IMG/VR virus record: IMGVR_UViG_3300027980_000057 | Span: 1-40,621 of that record | Strand: one strand, 5' to 3' | Source of the DNA: a virus | Length of the DNA stretch: 40,621 nucleotides | Part shown: positions 15,242-22,170 of the stretch, piece after piece | How the letters are laid out: each line of letters opens with the position of its first letter | Position numbering within the stretch: position 1 is the stretch's first letter | The notes under the pieces: generated by a model | What the model saw: the letters and a program-made list of their open reading frames with translations, nothing else | Database searches by the model: none | Told to the model about the DNA's origin: nothing | Position numbers and translations under genes: made by a program

Positions 15242-15978
15242 TAAAAGTCCTTCAATGAATTACGGTCAAAGACGCGCGCGGGGCTGATAAAATCAGGCGC
15301 GCCGCTGCTGTCGGATGTTTTTTCCGGCGCCGGCAGCAAAACCCCGCCGGCGGAAATATCCTTCAGGGTGGATTTCGCCAGCTTGTAACGGCTATCCACC
15401 ACATCCGGAACATTCTCGCCGTGGAGTGAAAAACGGGCGAGGTCGGCGACGATCGCGCGGATCACCTCCGGCGCCGGATCAAGCGGCGTCGTGTAACGTT
15501 TGGCGACATAGCCGTCGACCAGGGCCGTCGCCTCAATCAGGCGCGCGCCCAGGCGGTCCTTGTCAATCCGCCCCACATCATGGGTGTCGGAAAGCAATTT
15601 TGTCTCTTCATAACCAAAACGGGTGACATATTCGGCCGGCGTCAGATAGATATGGCCCTGACCGTCCGGCACGCCCCAGGTGAAATCCTCGACCCGCAGG
15701 TCCGCGTCTTCCTCGAAGGTCTGTCCCAGGCTGTCGGTGACCGCGACGGCGATATGATAAATCTCGCCATCGGTGCCGCCGGACAGGCGGAACTGGATCA
15801 CATCGCCGGAAAACCCGGCATCCGCGCTGACAAGCGCCGCGAGCTCCGCAACCCGGCCGGCCGGCGTGATGACAACCGGGCCGATGCTCTGGATCGTCAC
15901 GCCGAGGCCGAGTGAGGCGCAGGGCAGATTGTAAAGCACATTGGCGTCATTCGGTTGCTTGGTGAGGGATGCAGTCAT
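15241..15978 (-). CDS. Fusion of fibre-tail adaptor-like domain and gp36 (DUF1320) connector
   Basis: 245 aa. Residues 1-~98 form a beta-sandwich (VTIQSIGPVV, VIQFRLSGGTDGEIYHIAVAVTDSLGQTFEEDADLRV) of the kind seen in separate phage 'fibre-tail adaptor' proteins. Residues ~108-225 are Mu gp36/DUF1320 (PF07030): YLTPAEYVTRFGYEE, DKDRLGARLIEATALVDGYVA, PEVIRAIVADLARFSLHG. The gp36 part belongs to the head-tail connector. No stop or start separates the two, so they are made as one chain. The gene starts directly after the stop of the upstream 250-aa virion gene. Confidence 0.8.
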   Translation of the reverse strand: MTASLTKQPNDANVLYNLPCASLGLGVTIQSIGPVVITPAGRVAELAALVSADAGFSGDVIQFRLSGGTDGEIYHIAVAVTDSLGQTFEEDADLRVEDFTWGVPDGQGHIYLTPAEYVTRFGYEETKLLSDTHDVGRIDKDRLGARLIEATALVDGYVAKRYTTPLDPAPEVIRAIVADLARFSLHGENVPDVVDSRYKLAKSTLKDISAGGVLLPAPEKTSDSSGAPDFISPARVFDRNSLKDF

Positions 15979-16731
15979 TTACGCGCCTTTCCCGCTGACT
16001 TTAAGGCTGAAAGTGTTTTCACCCGCCGCCGCGCCGGCCGCGAGCGTCCGTTCGATCCAGATGCCGATCTGCTCGGCGGGCGGAATATTGCCGCCAGGGA
16101 CGGCCTTTTCGGTCCCGTCAAACACCAGGGCGGCCGGCGCGACCAGGCGATCATTCCCCGCGCCGTTGGTCCCGCTGTCATTGAGCGCCGTCGCCAGCGC
16201 CAGGGCGTATTCATTGCCGGGGTTCACCGCATAAAGCACCGATGCGTCAAGCAATGCGTCAGTGGCGTTTTCGTTTTTATAAAAAACTTTTTCATAATAT
16301 TTTCGCGCCGCGCCGCCGGCGACATCGGCCGAAATATCAATCAACGGCCGGCGCACGGTGGTCACCCCCGCCGGAAATATCATCAGATCGCCCGCATTGC
16401 CCGCCTTGCGCACCGTAACCGCGCCCGCGGCCCCCGCCGCCAGTTCGGCCTTTAAAAGCCGTTTAAAGACGCCCGGCACGGCGACCGCCGCCGTGCCGGT
16501 CAGCGCCACGACCTCGACCTTTGCCGCGCCGGTGGCGTCGCGGCCGGTGATGGTGATATTCATAACGTCGGCGGCGTTGTCTGATATCACCTCAACCCCG
16601 CCGTTGGCCCCCATCGGCGTGAAGGATACGAGCGTGGTCAGATCGATCGCGCCGCCGATCGCCAGCGTCGCGTCATCTTCGGCCATGACTTGAGAGCCAT
16701 AAAGTTTAAGGTCATCAGCTGCGAAAGCCAT
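15979..16731 (-). CDS. Putative virion (head-decoration or fibre-base) protein, 250 aa
   Basis: Ala/Gly/Val-rich, apparently all-beta: a first half with TSD-type strands (VMNITITGRDATGAAKVEVVALTG, AAGAVTVRKAGNAGDLMIFPAG) and a second half with YALALATALNDSGTNGAGND and WIERTLAAGAAAGENTFSLKVSG. It resembles virion surface proteins in composition, but I do not recognise a family. It stands between the repeat protein and the gp36 fusion, both presumably structural, with stops and starts adjacent. A partner of the repeat protein on the head surface is one possibility; this is inference from order. Confidence 0.6.
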   Translation of the reverse strand: MAFAADDLKLYGSQVMAEDDATLAIGGAIDLTTLVSFTPMGANGGVEVISDNAADVMNITITGRDATGAAKVEVVALTGTAAVAVPGVFKRLLKAELAAGAAGAVTVRKAGNAGDLMIFPAGVTTVRRPLIDISADVAGGAARKYYEKVFYKNENATDALLDASVLYAVNPGNEYALALATALNDSGTNGAGNDRLVAPAALVFDGTEKAVPGGNIPPAEQIGIWIERTLAAGAAAGENTFSLKVSGKGA

Positions 16732-17712
16732 TTAGTGTCTCCTGCTTTTGGGGAAGGATTGCTCCCGCGCTGAAGTGCGCGGGAAGATCAGTCCCCGCCC
16801 TGATGCGCGCGGGAACAGGGTGCCCCGGGTTGATTGCCTGAAAATATTGACGACGCCCGCGACAAGTCCGGTGCGCCCGCCCCATTCGACGGGAATAAGG
16901 CTGCTGGCCTCGACGGTCGCCAGATACTCCGTCGTGATTTGACGTGAAGCGCTGACCTCCGCCAGATTTTCCGCGGTGAGCGGATCCTTGGAAATCACGA
17001 CCGTCATGTTTTCGCTCGCCAGGATATGATTTGCCGCTTCATCCGCAAGCCATTCCCCCGGCAGATCATCGGTCACCTGAGCCGCCAGCAGCCATTCCCC
17101 CGGCGCCATCGTCGTTGTTTCCACAGGGGTCAGGCTTTCAACCGGGACGGCGGCGGCGCGGGAAAAGTCGCTCAACCATTCGACCGGCAGATCATCGGCG
17201 AATTCCAGCAGGACTTCACCCAGCCAGTTCGCTGGCAGGGTGATTTCCCGGCCATAATCGGCCAGATGTTCGGCGGGTAGATTTTGATCTGCCGCGTGAT
17301 TTGTCAGGCTTTCGGCGGATATTGCCGCAGACCGGCCGTAATCCGTGAGCGCCTCGATCGCAATGGCGAACTGGCGCTGACCGGCGGCCATCGTCTCGGC
17401 CGCAATGGCGGATGCATGACCAAAGCGCAGAATGCTTTCCGCCGGGACAAGATCAGAGGCGGCGGCATCCGCCAGCCACTCCACCGACAGGTCATCGGCG
17501 AATTCCAGCAGGACTTCACCCAGCCAGTTCATCGGCAGGGTGATTTCCCGGCCATAATCGGTGAGATGTTCGACGGGCATCAGGGCTTGGTCGGTCATCG
17601 CCGCCAGATTTTCGACAACAATATTCGCCGCCGCCGAATAAGGTGTGCCGGTTGAGGTCAGGTTAACACTGCGCCCGATCGGCGTGCGGCCCATGCCGCC
17701 GCGACCGATCAT
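16732..17712 (-). CDS. Repeat protein built of ~14-residue 'ExL' units
   Basis: 326 aa. From residue ~27 to ~280 it is nearly all tandem repeats of period 13-17, of form L-P-x-E-x-L-x-D followed by 6-8 variable residues (for example LMPVEHLTDYGREI, LPVEWLSDFSRAA, NLPAEHLADYGREI); I count about 17 units. Two blocks near 17180-17280 and 17487-17580 are almost identical in DNA, which shows recent duplication. The C-terminus has a different repeat, (R)GxxFPRxS, three to four times. No known fold is obvious; a solenoid or fibre is likely. The start overlaps the upstream stop (ATGA). It is probably a virion surface protein, by neighbours only. Confidence 0.72.
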   Translation of the reverse strand: MIGRGGMGRTPIGRSVNLTSTGTPYSAAANIVVENLAAMTDQALMPVEHLTDYGREITLPMNWLGEVLLEFADDLSVEWLADAAASDLVPAESILRFGHASAIAAETMAAGQRQFAIAIEALTDYGRSAAISAESLTNHAADQNLPAEHLADYGREITLPANWLGEVLLEFADDLPVEWLSDFSRAAAVPVESLTPVETTTMAPGEWLLAAQVTDDLPGEWLADEAANHILASENMTVVISKDPLTAENLAEVSASRQITTEYLATVEASSLIPVEWGGRTGLVAGVVNIFRQSTRGTLFPRASGRGLIFPRTSAREQSFPKSRRH

Positions 17713-18587
17713 GTCAGTTCCTTAAACCGTGGAAGACACCAATACGCATTACCCCGGCGAAACCCTGTATGATTAAACACTGCGGGAAACCCCCCTGCAT
17801 ACGACGATGTTGTATCTGCAAAGCTGCCATGATGGACGCTGGTTATCCCACCACTGTCATCGCTTTTGGTAGCCGACCCCATATTGGCGATCCTGTAATC
17901 ACCGGCGCCATTGCCGGAAAACTTTAAATTTCCGTCTTCCGCCATAATGGCTGTTGCGTATAGCCCAGGCTCTTTTATTACATGATTGATCCCGACAATT
18001 GATTTTGCACCAGAAAGAGAGCAATCTACAGCCCCGGCATCCTTTTCCAGCGCCTTTGGCACCCCACCGAACGCTTGATAAAGCGCCAGTTTCGCTGATT
18101 TGCCCGAGATACCGGTAGAGCAATAAGCTCCAAGCCCATCGAGAATACAGGGTCGGGGAACATAGATTAAATTTGCAATAGCATATGTTGTGGCCCATGA
18201 CGTGCCTGATCGTGCATCGCTGAAATCAGGCCAGACCCACTCATTATCATAGAATAAGCCCCCGTTGTTTGCTGCCCCTTTTGGACTTACACATTCGATG
18301 GTTGGGGCGGATGCCTCACCAGACCAATCAATCCATGACCCGGTACTACTCTCAATCAAATAGTCCTGTGATAATGTATCCGGAGCCCCGTCTGTAACGG
18401 TGCCGATAAAGGTCTGCCATGCGCTGTCGGCAACATAGGCTGTGAATATGGATTTCTTACTTGCCAGCCCGCCAGAAACGAATGTCTGGAACCCGGCTTC
18501 CGCTCCGGCAAGACTGAATGCTGTCGCTTCGCTCACGGGCTTGTTGGATGCCGTCTCCTTGGCGCTATATGCATAATCAAAAGCCAT
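17709..18587 (-). CDS. Putative head-fibre-like virion protein (292 aa), lower GC
   Basis: Ser/Gly/Ala-rich with many aromatic residues and a predicted beta-sandwich: AWQTFIGTVTDGAPDTLSQDYLIESSTGSWIDWSGEAS, then YVPRPCILDGLGAYCSTG and a C-terminal FNHTGFRRGNAYWCLPRFKEL. The first ~40 residues suggest a helical or anchoring segment. It looks like a capsid or tail fibre domain that exposes a binding surface, but the family is not recognised. Start and previous stop overlap (TAATG). GC content is visibly lower than in the surrounding late genes, as in the gene before it, which suggests a swapped-in cassette. Confidence 0.6.
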   Translation of the reverse strand: MAFDYAYSAKETASNKPVSEATAFSLAGAEAGFQTFVSGGLASKKSIFTAYVADSAWQTFIGTVTDGAPDTLSQDYLIESSTGSWIDWSGEASAPTIECVSPKGAANNGGLFYDNEWVWPDFSDARSGTSWATTYAIANLIYVPRPCILDGLGAYCSTGISGKSAKLALYQAFGGVPKALEKDAGAVDCSLSGAKSIVGINHVIKEPGLYATAIMAEDGNLKFSGNGAGDYRIANMGSATKSDDSGGITSVHHGSFADTTSSYAGGFPAVFNHTGFRRGNAYWCLPRFKELT

Positions 18588-19069
18588 TATACCGCCTCCA
18601 GTTCTGTTGGCACAGAAGCGACAATTGCGTCAACGGCTTCCGGCGTTGTCGCCGCCATGACATCCGCCTCAAGCTCATCGGATCGGGTTCTCACAGCGAT
18701 TACCCACAATCTCACATTTTTCAGATATTCAGACCTCGCTGTAAGCTCCGGCGTCCAGCCAGTGGCCTGGACTGCCTCAAGGATTGCGGCCGCCTCGGCT
18801 GTTTTGTTAAGCTGATCAATAATTGTGTGTCTTGCCGTAATTACCCGACCTGCATCCTGCTTGATAAAGGCAATCGCCTTTTCCTGCGCCTCAGCAAGCG
18901 GGTCATATGCCGCGGCAAACGCCTGTGCTGCTACAAGGTCTTTGGTCTTGGCAATTGGCGTAGTCGTACTATAAACAGTCTCATGGAAAACATGACCACG
19001 ATCTAAAAGCGCAGACTGTGTGCGTGACGGCAATGAGGTGAAATTCGGATATTCAGATGACATCATCAT
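18587..19069 (-). CDS. Late protein of 160 aa, lower GC, unknown
   Basis: Mainly helical: an extended start (SEYPNFTSLPSRTQSALLDRG) then DLVAAQAFAAAYDPLAEAQEKAIAFIKQDAGRVITARHTIIDQL and a WTPELTARSEYLKNVRLWVIAVRTRSDELEAD block. I do not recognise it; a fibre-assembly chaperone or fibre-bound protein would fit its coupling to the next gene (TAATG overlap). Three ATG codons lie in a row; the AGGA site favours the second or third (19066 or 19063). It begins right after a terminator hairpin, so expression must come from read-through or a promoter hidden there. Confidence 0.6.
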   Translation of the reverse strand: MMMSSEYPNFTSLPSRTQSALLDRGHVFHETVYSTTTPIAKTKDLVAAQAFAAAYDPLAEAQEKAIAFIKQDAGRVITARHTIIDQLNKTAEAAAILEAVQATGWTPELTARSEYLKNVRLWVIAVRTRSDELEADVMAATTPEAVDAIVASVPTELEAV

Positions 19070-19079
19070 GTTCCTGGTT

Positions 19080-19121
19080 AAAAAAGCCCCGGCCCCCTGA
19101 ACCCAATCAGGCGCCCGGGGC
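19080..19121 (-). terminator. Intrinsic terminator after the FluMu_N-like gene
   Basis: On the - strand GCCCCGG (19121-19115) pairs with CCGGGGC (19092-19086), with an inner CCTG/CAGG pair, and six T follow at 19085-19080. It would trim transcription after the capsid genes. The T-run abuts the ribosome site of the next gene. Confidence 0.8.
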
Positions 19122-19142
19122 AGTCCTCATCGGCGAGAATTT

Positions 19143-19373
19143 CTATTTCGCGGCGGCGTCGATTTCGATCGGGACTTCCCGAACCGTCACCACCAGCATC
19201 GGCTCGGCCATCAGGATTTCAAGATCATTCTCGCTGAACGGGAAATCCTTATCCTGTGGGTCATAGGTCGTTTCCGCCTCCGGATGGGCGACGCCGCAGC
19301 GCCGGAAGCCGTCCCGTCTGGATGCGATTGTGACGACTGTTTTTGTGTCAGATGCTTGCTTTGTTTTGGTCAT
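19143..19373 (-). CDS. FluMu/HI1506-like small head protein (76 aa)
   Basis: Residues 14-35 (VTIASRRDGFRRCGVAHPEAET) followed by FSENDLEILMAEPMLVVTV match the N-terminal type seen in Mu-like HI1506 (FluMu_N, PF17891). It has an AGGAGG site eight bases before this ATG; an out-of-frame ATG seven bases upstream is too close to it. Position directly after the gpT capsid gene is as in other Mu-type phages. The biochemical role is not known to me. Confidence 0.8.
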   Translation of the reverse strand: MTKTKQASDTKTVVTIASRRDGFRRCGVAHPEAETTYDPQDKDFPFSENDLEILMAEPMLVVTVREVPIEIDAAAK

Positions 19374-19388
19374 TGGTCATCCCTCCTG

Positions 19389-20282
19389 TTATGCGAGCCA
19401 TGAGCAGACAACGACTTCCGTCGTGTCGCGGTTGACATTGGTGGCGCCGTTGGCGTCCCGCTCGGCCTTGACCATTTCGAGGGCCGTGGCGCGCAGGCTC
19501 GGCGGCACCAACAGCATTTTCGGCGTCACATTCAGCGGCTTGCCGTCATCGCCTTTCAGGCCCTGCATGGCGGCGAAGGCCGCGTCATAATTGGCCTTGT
19601 CGAGGGTCGCTTTTGAGCCAAAGGCCAACTGCCACAGACCAAAGCCCGCATTCACCCGGGCATCAACGCCGTAGCGATATTCCTTGGCGGTGAAGACCTG
19701 TTCATCGTCCTTTTTATCCATGGCGACAAAATCATAATTGCGGCGCTTCTGGAAAATGATCGGCATCAGGGCCTTGGACGTGTCAATCAGGTACCAGGGC
19801 GTCCCGGCCCCCGCCTGCATATTTGATACGCTGACTTCGTTGCCGTTTTCGTCCATAACCGGATGATCGGTGTCGAAGAAATACTGGCCGTCATAGCATT
19901 TTTCCGTAAAACCCTTCTTTAACAGGGCGAATACCAATTCGTCCGGATGGTTGGCCGTATCCATGCCCAGTTGCCGGAACAGCGGGCCGTATAGACCAAG
20001 GCTGTCATCTTCGATATCGTCGCGGTCGACGCCAACGCTGTTTTCATAGGGCTCGTTTTTGATCGTGAAGTCATGGGTTTTCAGGTTCTGAATAACCCGG
20101 TCGCCGAGCCATTTGCGGAAGCGGGTGGTCTTGCCGAGCCAGCCATAGACTTCAGCGCCTTTGGTGCTGTTGACGTCCATGGCCACTTTTTTATACTGGC
20201 TTTCCGCCGTATCGAGGCCGTTCTTGAATTCGGATTTAAATCCGACCATCAAGGCGGCGAGGGAGGTTGATGTGATCTGCAT
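19389..20282 (-). CDS. Major capsid protein (Mu gpT family)
   Basis: 297 aa, matching PF10124 in length and features: LAALMVGFKSEFKNGLDTAE near the N-terminus, YGWLGKTTRFRKWLGDR, YENSVGVDRDDIEDDSLGLYGPLFRQLG, the YFFDTDHPV block and a C-terminal PPSLRATALEMV. The fold should be HK97-like. It forms the icosahedral shell after protease-driven maturation. Upstream are the decoration and protease/scaffold genes, downstream the FluMu_N-like gene, the usual Mu order. Confidence 0.95.
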   Translation of the reverse strand: MQITSTSLAALMVGFKSEFKNGLDTAESQYKKVAMDVNSTKGAEVYGWLGKTTRFRKWLGDRVIQNLKTHDFTIKNEPYENSVGVDRDDIEDDSLGLYGPLFRQLGMDTANHPDELVFALLKKGFTEKCYDGQYFFDTDHPVMDENGNEVSVSNMQAGAGTPWYLIDTSKALMPIIFQKRRNYDFVAMDKKDDEQVFTAKEYRYGVDARVNAGFGLWQLAFGSKATLDKANYDAAFAAMQGLKGDDGKPLNVTPKMLLVPPSLRATALEMVKAERDANGATNVNRDTTEVVVCSWLA

Positions 20283-20294
20283 GATATTTATCCT

Positions 20295-20696
20295 TTAAAA
20301 CTCGACCCAGACACCGGCAGGCGTCACTTCATGGACTTTCCCCGCCACGCTTCGGGTATTGACGCCATCGGTCTTCGCCACCGTCTGGTCATCGACGATG
20401 TAACAATCATTGCCGATATCGGCGTTGGTGATCAGATCCGTCGCCTCATTGCCGTACAGGAAAATACCGCGTTCGATTTCAACGGTGATGTCGCCATTGG
20501 CGCCGCCCGAATTATCGGCCGTATGCTTGGCCCGGCCCAGGCCTTTTAAGCCAAGGGCCGTTTTGCCTGGGATGGCGTAGGCGGCCTCCAGCGCCACCAG
20601 GGCGCCGGCGTAAATTGTGACAGCCCCCCCGACGAGCAGGCCAAGATTGCGGCCGGCGCGGGCCTGTGTGTCACGTTCTTTCGCGAGAGCGGTCAT
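20295..20696 (-). CDS. Head decoration-type protein (133 aa)
   Basis: A short N-terminal arm (MTALAKERDTQARAGRNLG) precedes a beta-rich body: VTIYAGALVAL, AKHTADNSGGANGDITVEIERGIFLYGN, IGNDCYIVDDQTVAKTDG and TPAGVWVEF. This is the pattern of the small proteins that lie between protease and major capsid genes in Mu-like phages and related DUF2190-like decoration proteins. It should bind the outer capsid. The start overlaps the protease stop (ATGA). Confidence 0.75.
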   Translation of the reverse strand: MTALAKERDTQARAGRNLGLLVGGAVTIYAGALVALEAAYAIPGKTALGLKGLGRAKHTADNSGGANGDITVEIERGIFLYGNEATDLITNADIGNDCYIVDDQTVAKTDGVNTRSVAGKVHEVTPAGVWVEF

Positions 20697-21295
20697 GATT
20701 TGTCTCCCTGTGTTTGATCGCCGCGGGATTTAATAAAGTCTTCTTCAGACATGCCGAGTTGTGAACAGACGGCTTTTTCAGCCGCATTGAGCGCGCTCCC
20801 GCCGCCTTTTGGATCATTTTGATCGACAATGGCGCTGTCGATGTTCAAAGCCGGGGCCTTGGCGATAAAGTCATCAAAGCCCTTTGGATCAGCCTTATGA
20901 TAGGACCGCGCCCAGTCGGCCTGGGCGGGCGTGATCTTCTTGTCGGCCAGGGCTTTTTCCACGGCGCTGTCCGCCGCAGCCCCCAGGCTCTGCGATTGCA
21001 GGGATTTCACCGTGTCCTGAAGATCGCGAAAAGCCTGCATCGGTACAAACTTTGCCGGATCCGGATCATCCTTGGCCGCGGCGTCCTTTGACGCGACAGC
21101 GGATTGAACCGCCTTGACGACATCATCGGCAGATGCGTCTTCTTTTATGCCCAGCGAACCGCTCAATGAAGACATCAGGGTTTTGATTTCCTGATTTCCA
21201 TCGATCAGCTTCTGGGCATGGGCGGAAATTTGTTCGGCCGTGGCGTCATCCGCCATGCCGAACAGCTTGATTAAAAGCTTTTGCAATTCGTCCAT
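20693..21295 (-). CDS. Nested capsid scaffold protein (Mu gpZ-like)
   Basis: An in-frame ATG at 21295 (MDELQKLLIKLFGMADD) has an AAGGA site six bases before it, inside the protease gene. Translation from it gives a 200-residue acidic, helical protein equal to the scaffold half. In Mu, scaffold gpZ is known to be made in this way from the 3' part of gene I. The protein should template the prohead and then be degraded. Confidence 0.7.
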   Translation of the reverse strand: MDELQKLLIKLFGMADDATAEQISAHAQKLIDGNQEIKTLMSSLSGSLGIKEDASADDVVKAVQSAVASKDAAAKDDPDPAKFVPMQAFRDLQDTVKSLQSQSLGAAADSAVEKALADKKITPAQADWARSYHKADPKGFDDFIAKAPALNIDSAIVDQNDPKGGGSALNAAEKAVCSQLGMSEEDFIKSRGDQTQGDKS

Positions 21296-21766
21296 GTCAT
21301 GTCCTTGGTGTTGGTTTTGTTGCGAAGAAAGCGCCTTCATCTGAAGGTTTGGTTGATTGGTCAGGCCCGCGCTGACAATCCGTTTGATCTGGCCGGCGCG
21401 GCTATGGATAAAAACGGGTGATATATAGCGAAACTCTTTTGACTGGATCGCGGCCAGGGCTTTGTCCGTCCACTCAATGCGGCCGTATATGCCGTCGGCG
21501 CGCGCCTCGAACTGTTTGATCCAGCCGGCCGCGGGCGCGGGCTTGCCGTTCTTTTCGGAAAATTCGCTCTGATGATCATAATCGACCGGCAGATCCCGAC
21601 CGATTGAATTCCGCGCCGTCAGGTCAATGACGCCTTGGGCGTCCTGCAGCACATAGGGGCCGCGTCCGTCATAGCCGGAAAATTCCCCTGCGGGCAGAAG
21701 CTGCACCCACTGGGAATTCCCGGCAGTGGCGGAGAGCAGCTCTATGGAGTGAAAAGCACGTAGCAT
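20693..21766 (-). CDS. Head maturation protease with C-terminal scaffold (Mu gpI family)
   Basis: 357 aa, close to the 361 of Mu gpI. The N-terminal half carries the PF10123 signatures: WVQLLPAGEFSGYDGRGP, LPVDYDHQSE (catalytic-type His) , PAAGWIKQFEARADGIYG, KEFRYISPVF and SAGLTNQPNL. The C-terminal half is helical and charged (scaffold), and an internal ribosome site and ATG at 21295 allow its separate production. The frame is open for 48 more codons upstream, but those cross a terminator and look unlike protein, so ATG 21766 is preferred. The protease removes scaffold during head assembly. Confidence 0.9.
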   Translation of the reverse strand: MLRAFHSIELLSATAGNSQWVQLLPAGEFSGYDGRGPYVLQDAQGVIDLTARNSIGRDLPVDYDHQSEFSEKNGKPAPAAGWIKQFEARADGIYGRIEWTDKALAAIQSKEFRYISPVFIHSRAGQIKRIVSAGLTNQPNLQMKALSSQQNQHQGHDMDELQKLLIKLFGMADDATAEQISAHAQKLIDGNQEIKTLMSSLSGSLGIKEDASADDVVKAVQSAVASKDAAAKDDPDPAKFVPMQAFRDLQDTVKSLQSQSLGAAADSAVEKALADKKITPAQADWARSYHKADPKGFDDFIAKAPALNIDSAIVDQNDPKGGGSALNAAEKAVCSQLGMSEEDFIKSRGDQTQGDKS

Positions 21767-21823
21767 GATGGTCCCGAGTAAATAATCACTGTTTGATCCG
21801 GAGATTAGGGGACGCGGGACAAC

Positions 21824-21850
21824 AAAAAGCCCCGGAAAGCTTTCCGGGGC
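21824..21850 (-). terminator. Perfect 22-bp palindrome terminator before the protease gene
   Basis: A perfect palindrome at 21829-21850, centred on AAGCTT, is followed on the - strand by five T (21828-21824). It should stop read-through from the terminase/portal operon, so the protease and capsid genes need their own promoter in the 58 bp between it and ATG 21766, where Mu has the late promoter PI. I cannot identify that promoter. The core recurs at 29218-29235. Confidence 0.8.
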
Positions 21851-22055
21851 CGTGTGATTTCTGATCGGGGGAATTGACAGAAGCCTAGCGCAAATATCCG
21901 GACAGGGCAACTGGTGATCGGCGGCCCGGGTTAAATAATGATTTCCCGCGTCGTTAAAGGGGGCTTAAAGGGGTGGAATTGATTTTAAGGTGCCTTTACG
22001 CCGTTTCGACGCTCACGAGCGCTCTCAGGGCCATTTCAGGGGATAATCAATTTTA

Positions 22056-22084
22056 TTGGAAAGTAAACTATTTTCAGCTATAAT
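22056..22084 (+). promoter_or_regulatory. Consensus sigma-70 promoter for a + strand small RNA
   Basis: TTGGAA (22056-22061), a 17-base spacer and a perfect TATAAT (22079-22084) lie in a gap without genes. It points opposite to the lytic genes, so it could be active in the lysogen. Confidence 0.7.
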
Positions 22085-22090
22085 ATGACT

Positions 22091-22170
22091 TGATCAGCTG
22101 CGGTCGTGGATGGCCCTTGGTAGGTTGGTCTAATGGCGGAGCGACCACGCGCATCCGCCTTTATTTTTTT
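22091..22170 (+). ncRNA. Candidate ~80-nt phage small RNA
   Basis: Transcription from the promoter at 22056-22084 should begin near 22091 and meet a strong intrinsic terminator: GGCGGA (22135-22140), a 13-base loop, TCCGCC (22154-22159), then TTTATTTTTTT. A GGTCG/CGACC pair (22102-22106 with 22142-22146) offers a rival fold. There is no ORF of note in it. Its last ~10 bases are antisense to the end of the gpF-like gene, whose stop codon lies in the T-run. A lysogeny-expressed regulator or an Hfq-type sRNA is inference; the promoter-terminator pairing is what the sequence shows. Confidence 0.6.
22135..22170 (+). terminator. Intrinsic terminator of the + strand small RNA
   Basis: Six-base-pair G/C-rich stem GGCGGA/TCCGCC followed by TTTATTTTTTT. 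It faces against the phage's late transcription and would also protect gpF from antisense reading. Confidence 0.75.

Noticed and set aside
21767-21910. N-terminal extension of the protease gene
   Set aside because: The extra 48 codons span a perfect terminator palindrome and the protein only resembles the gpI family from ATG 21766 onward.
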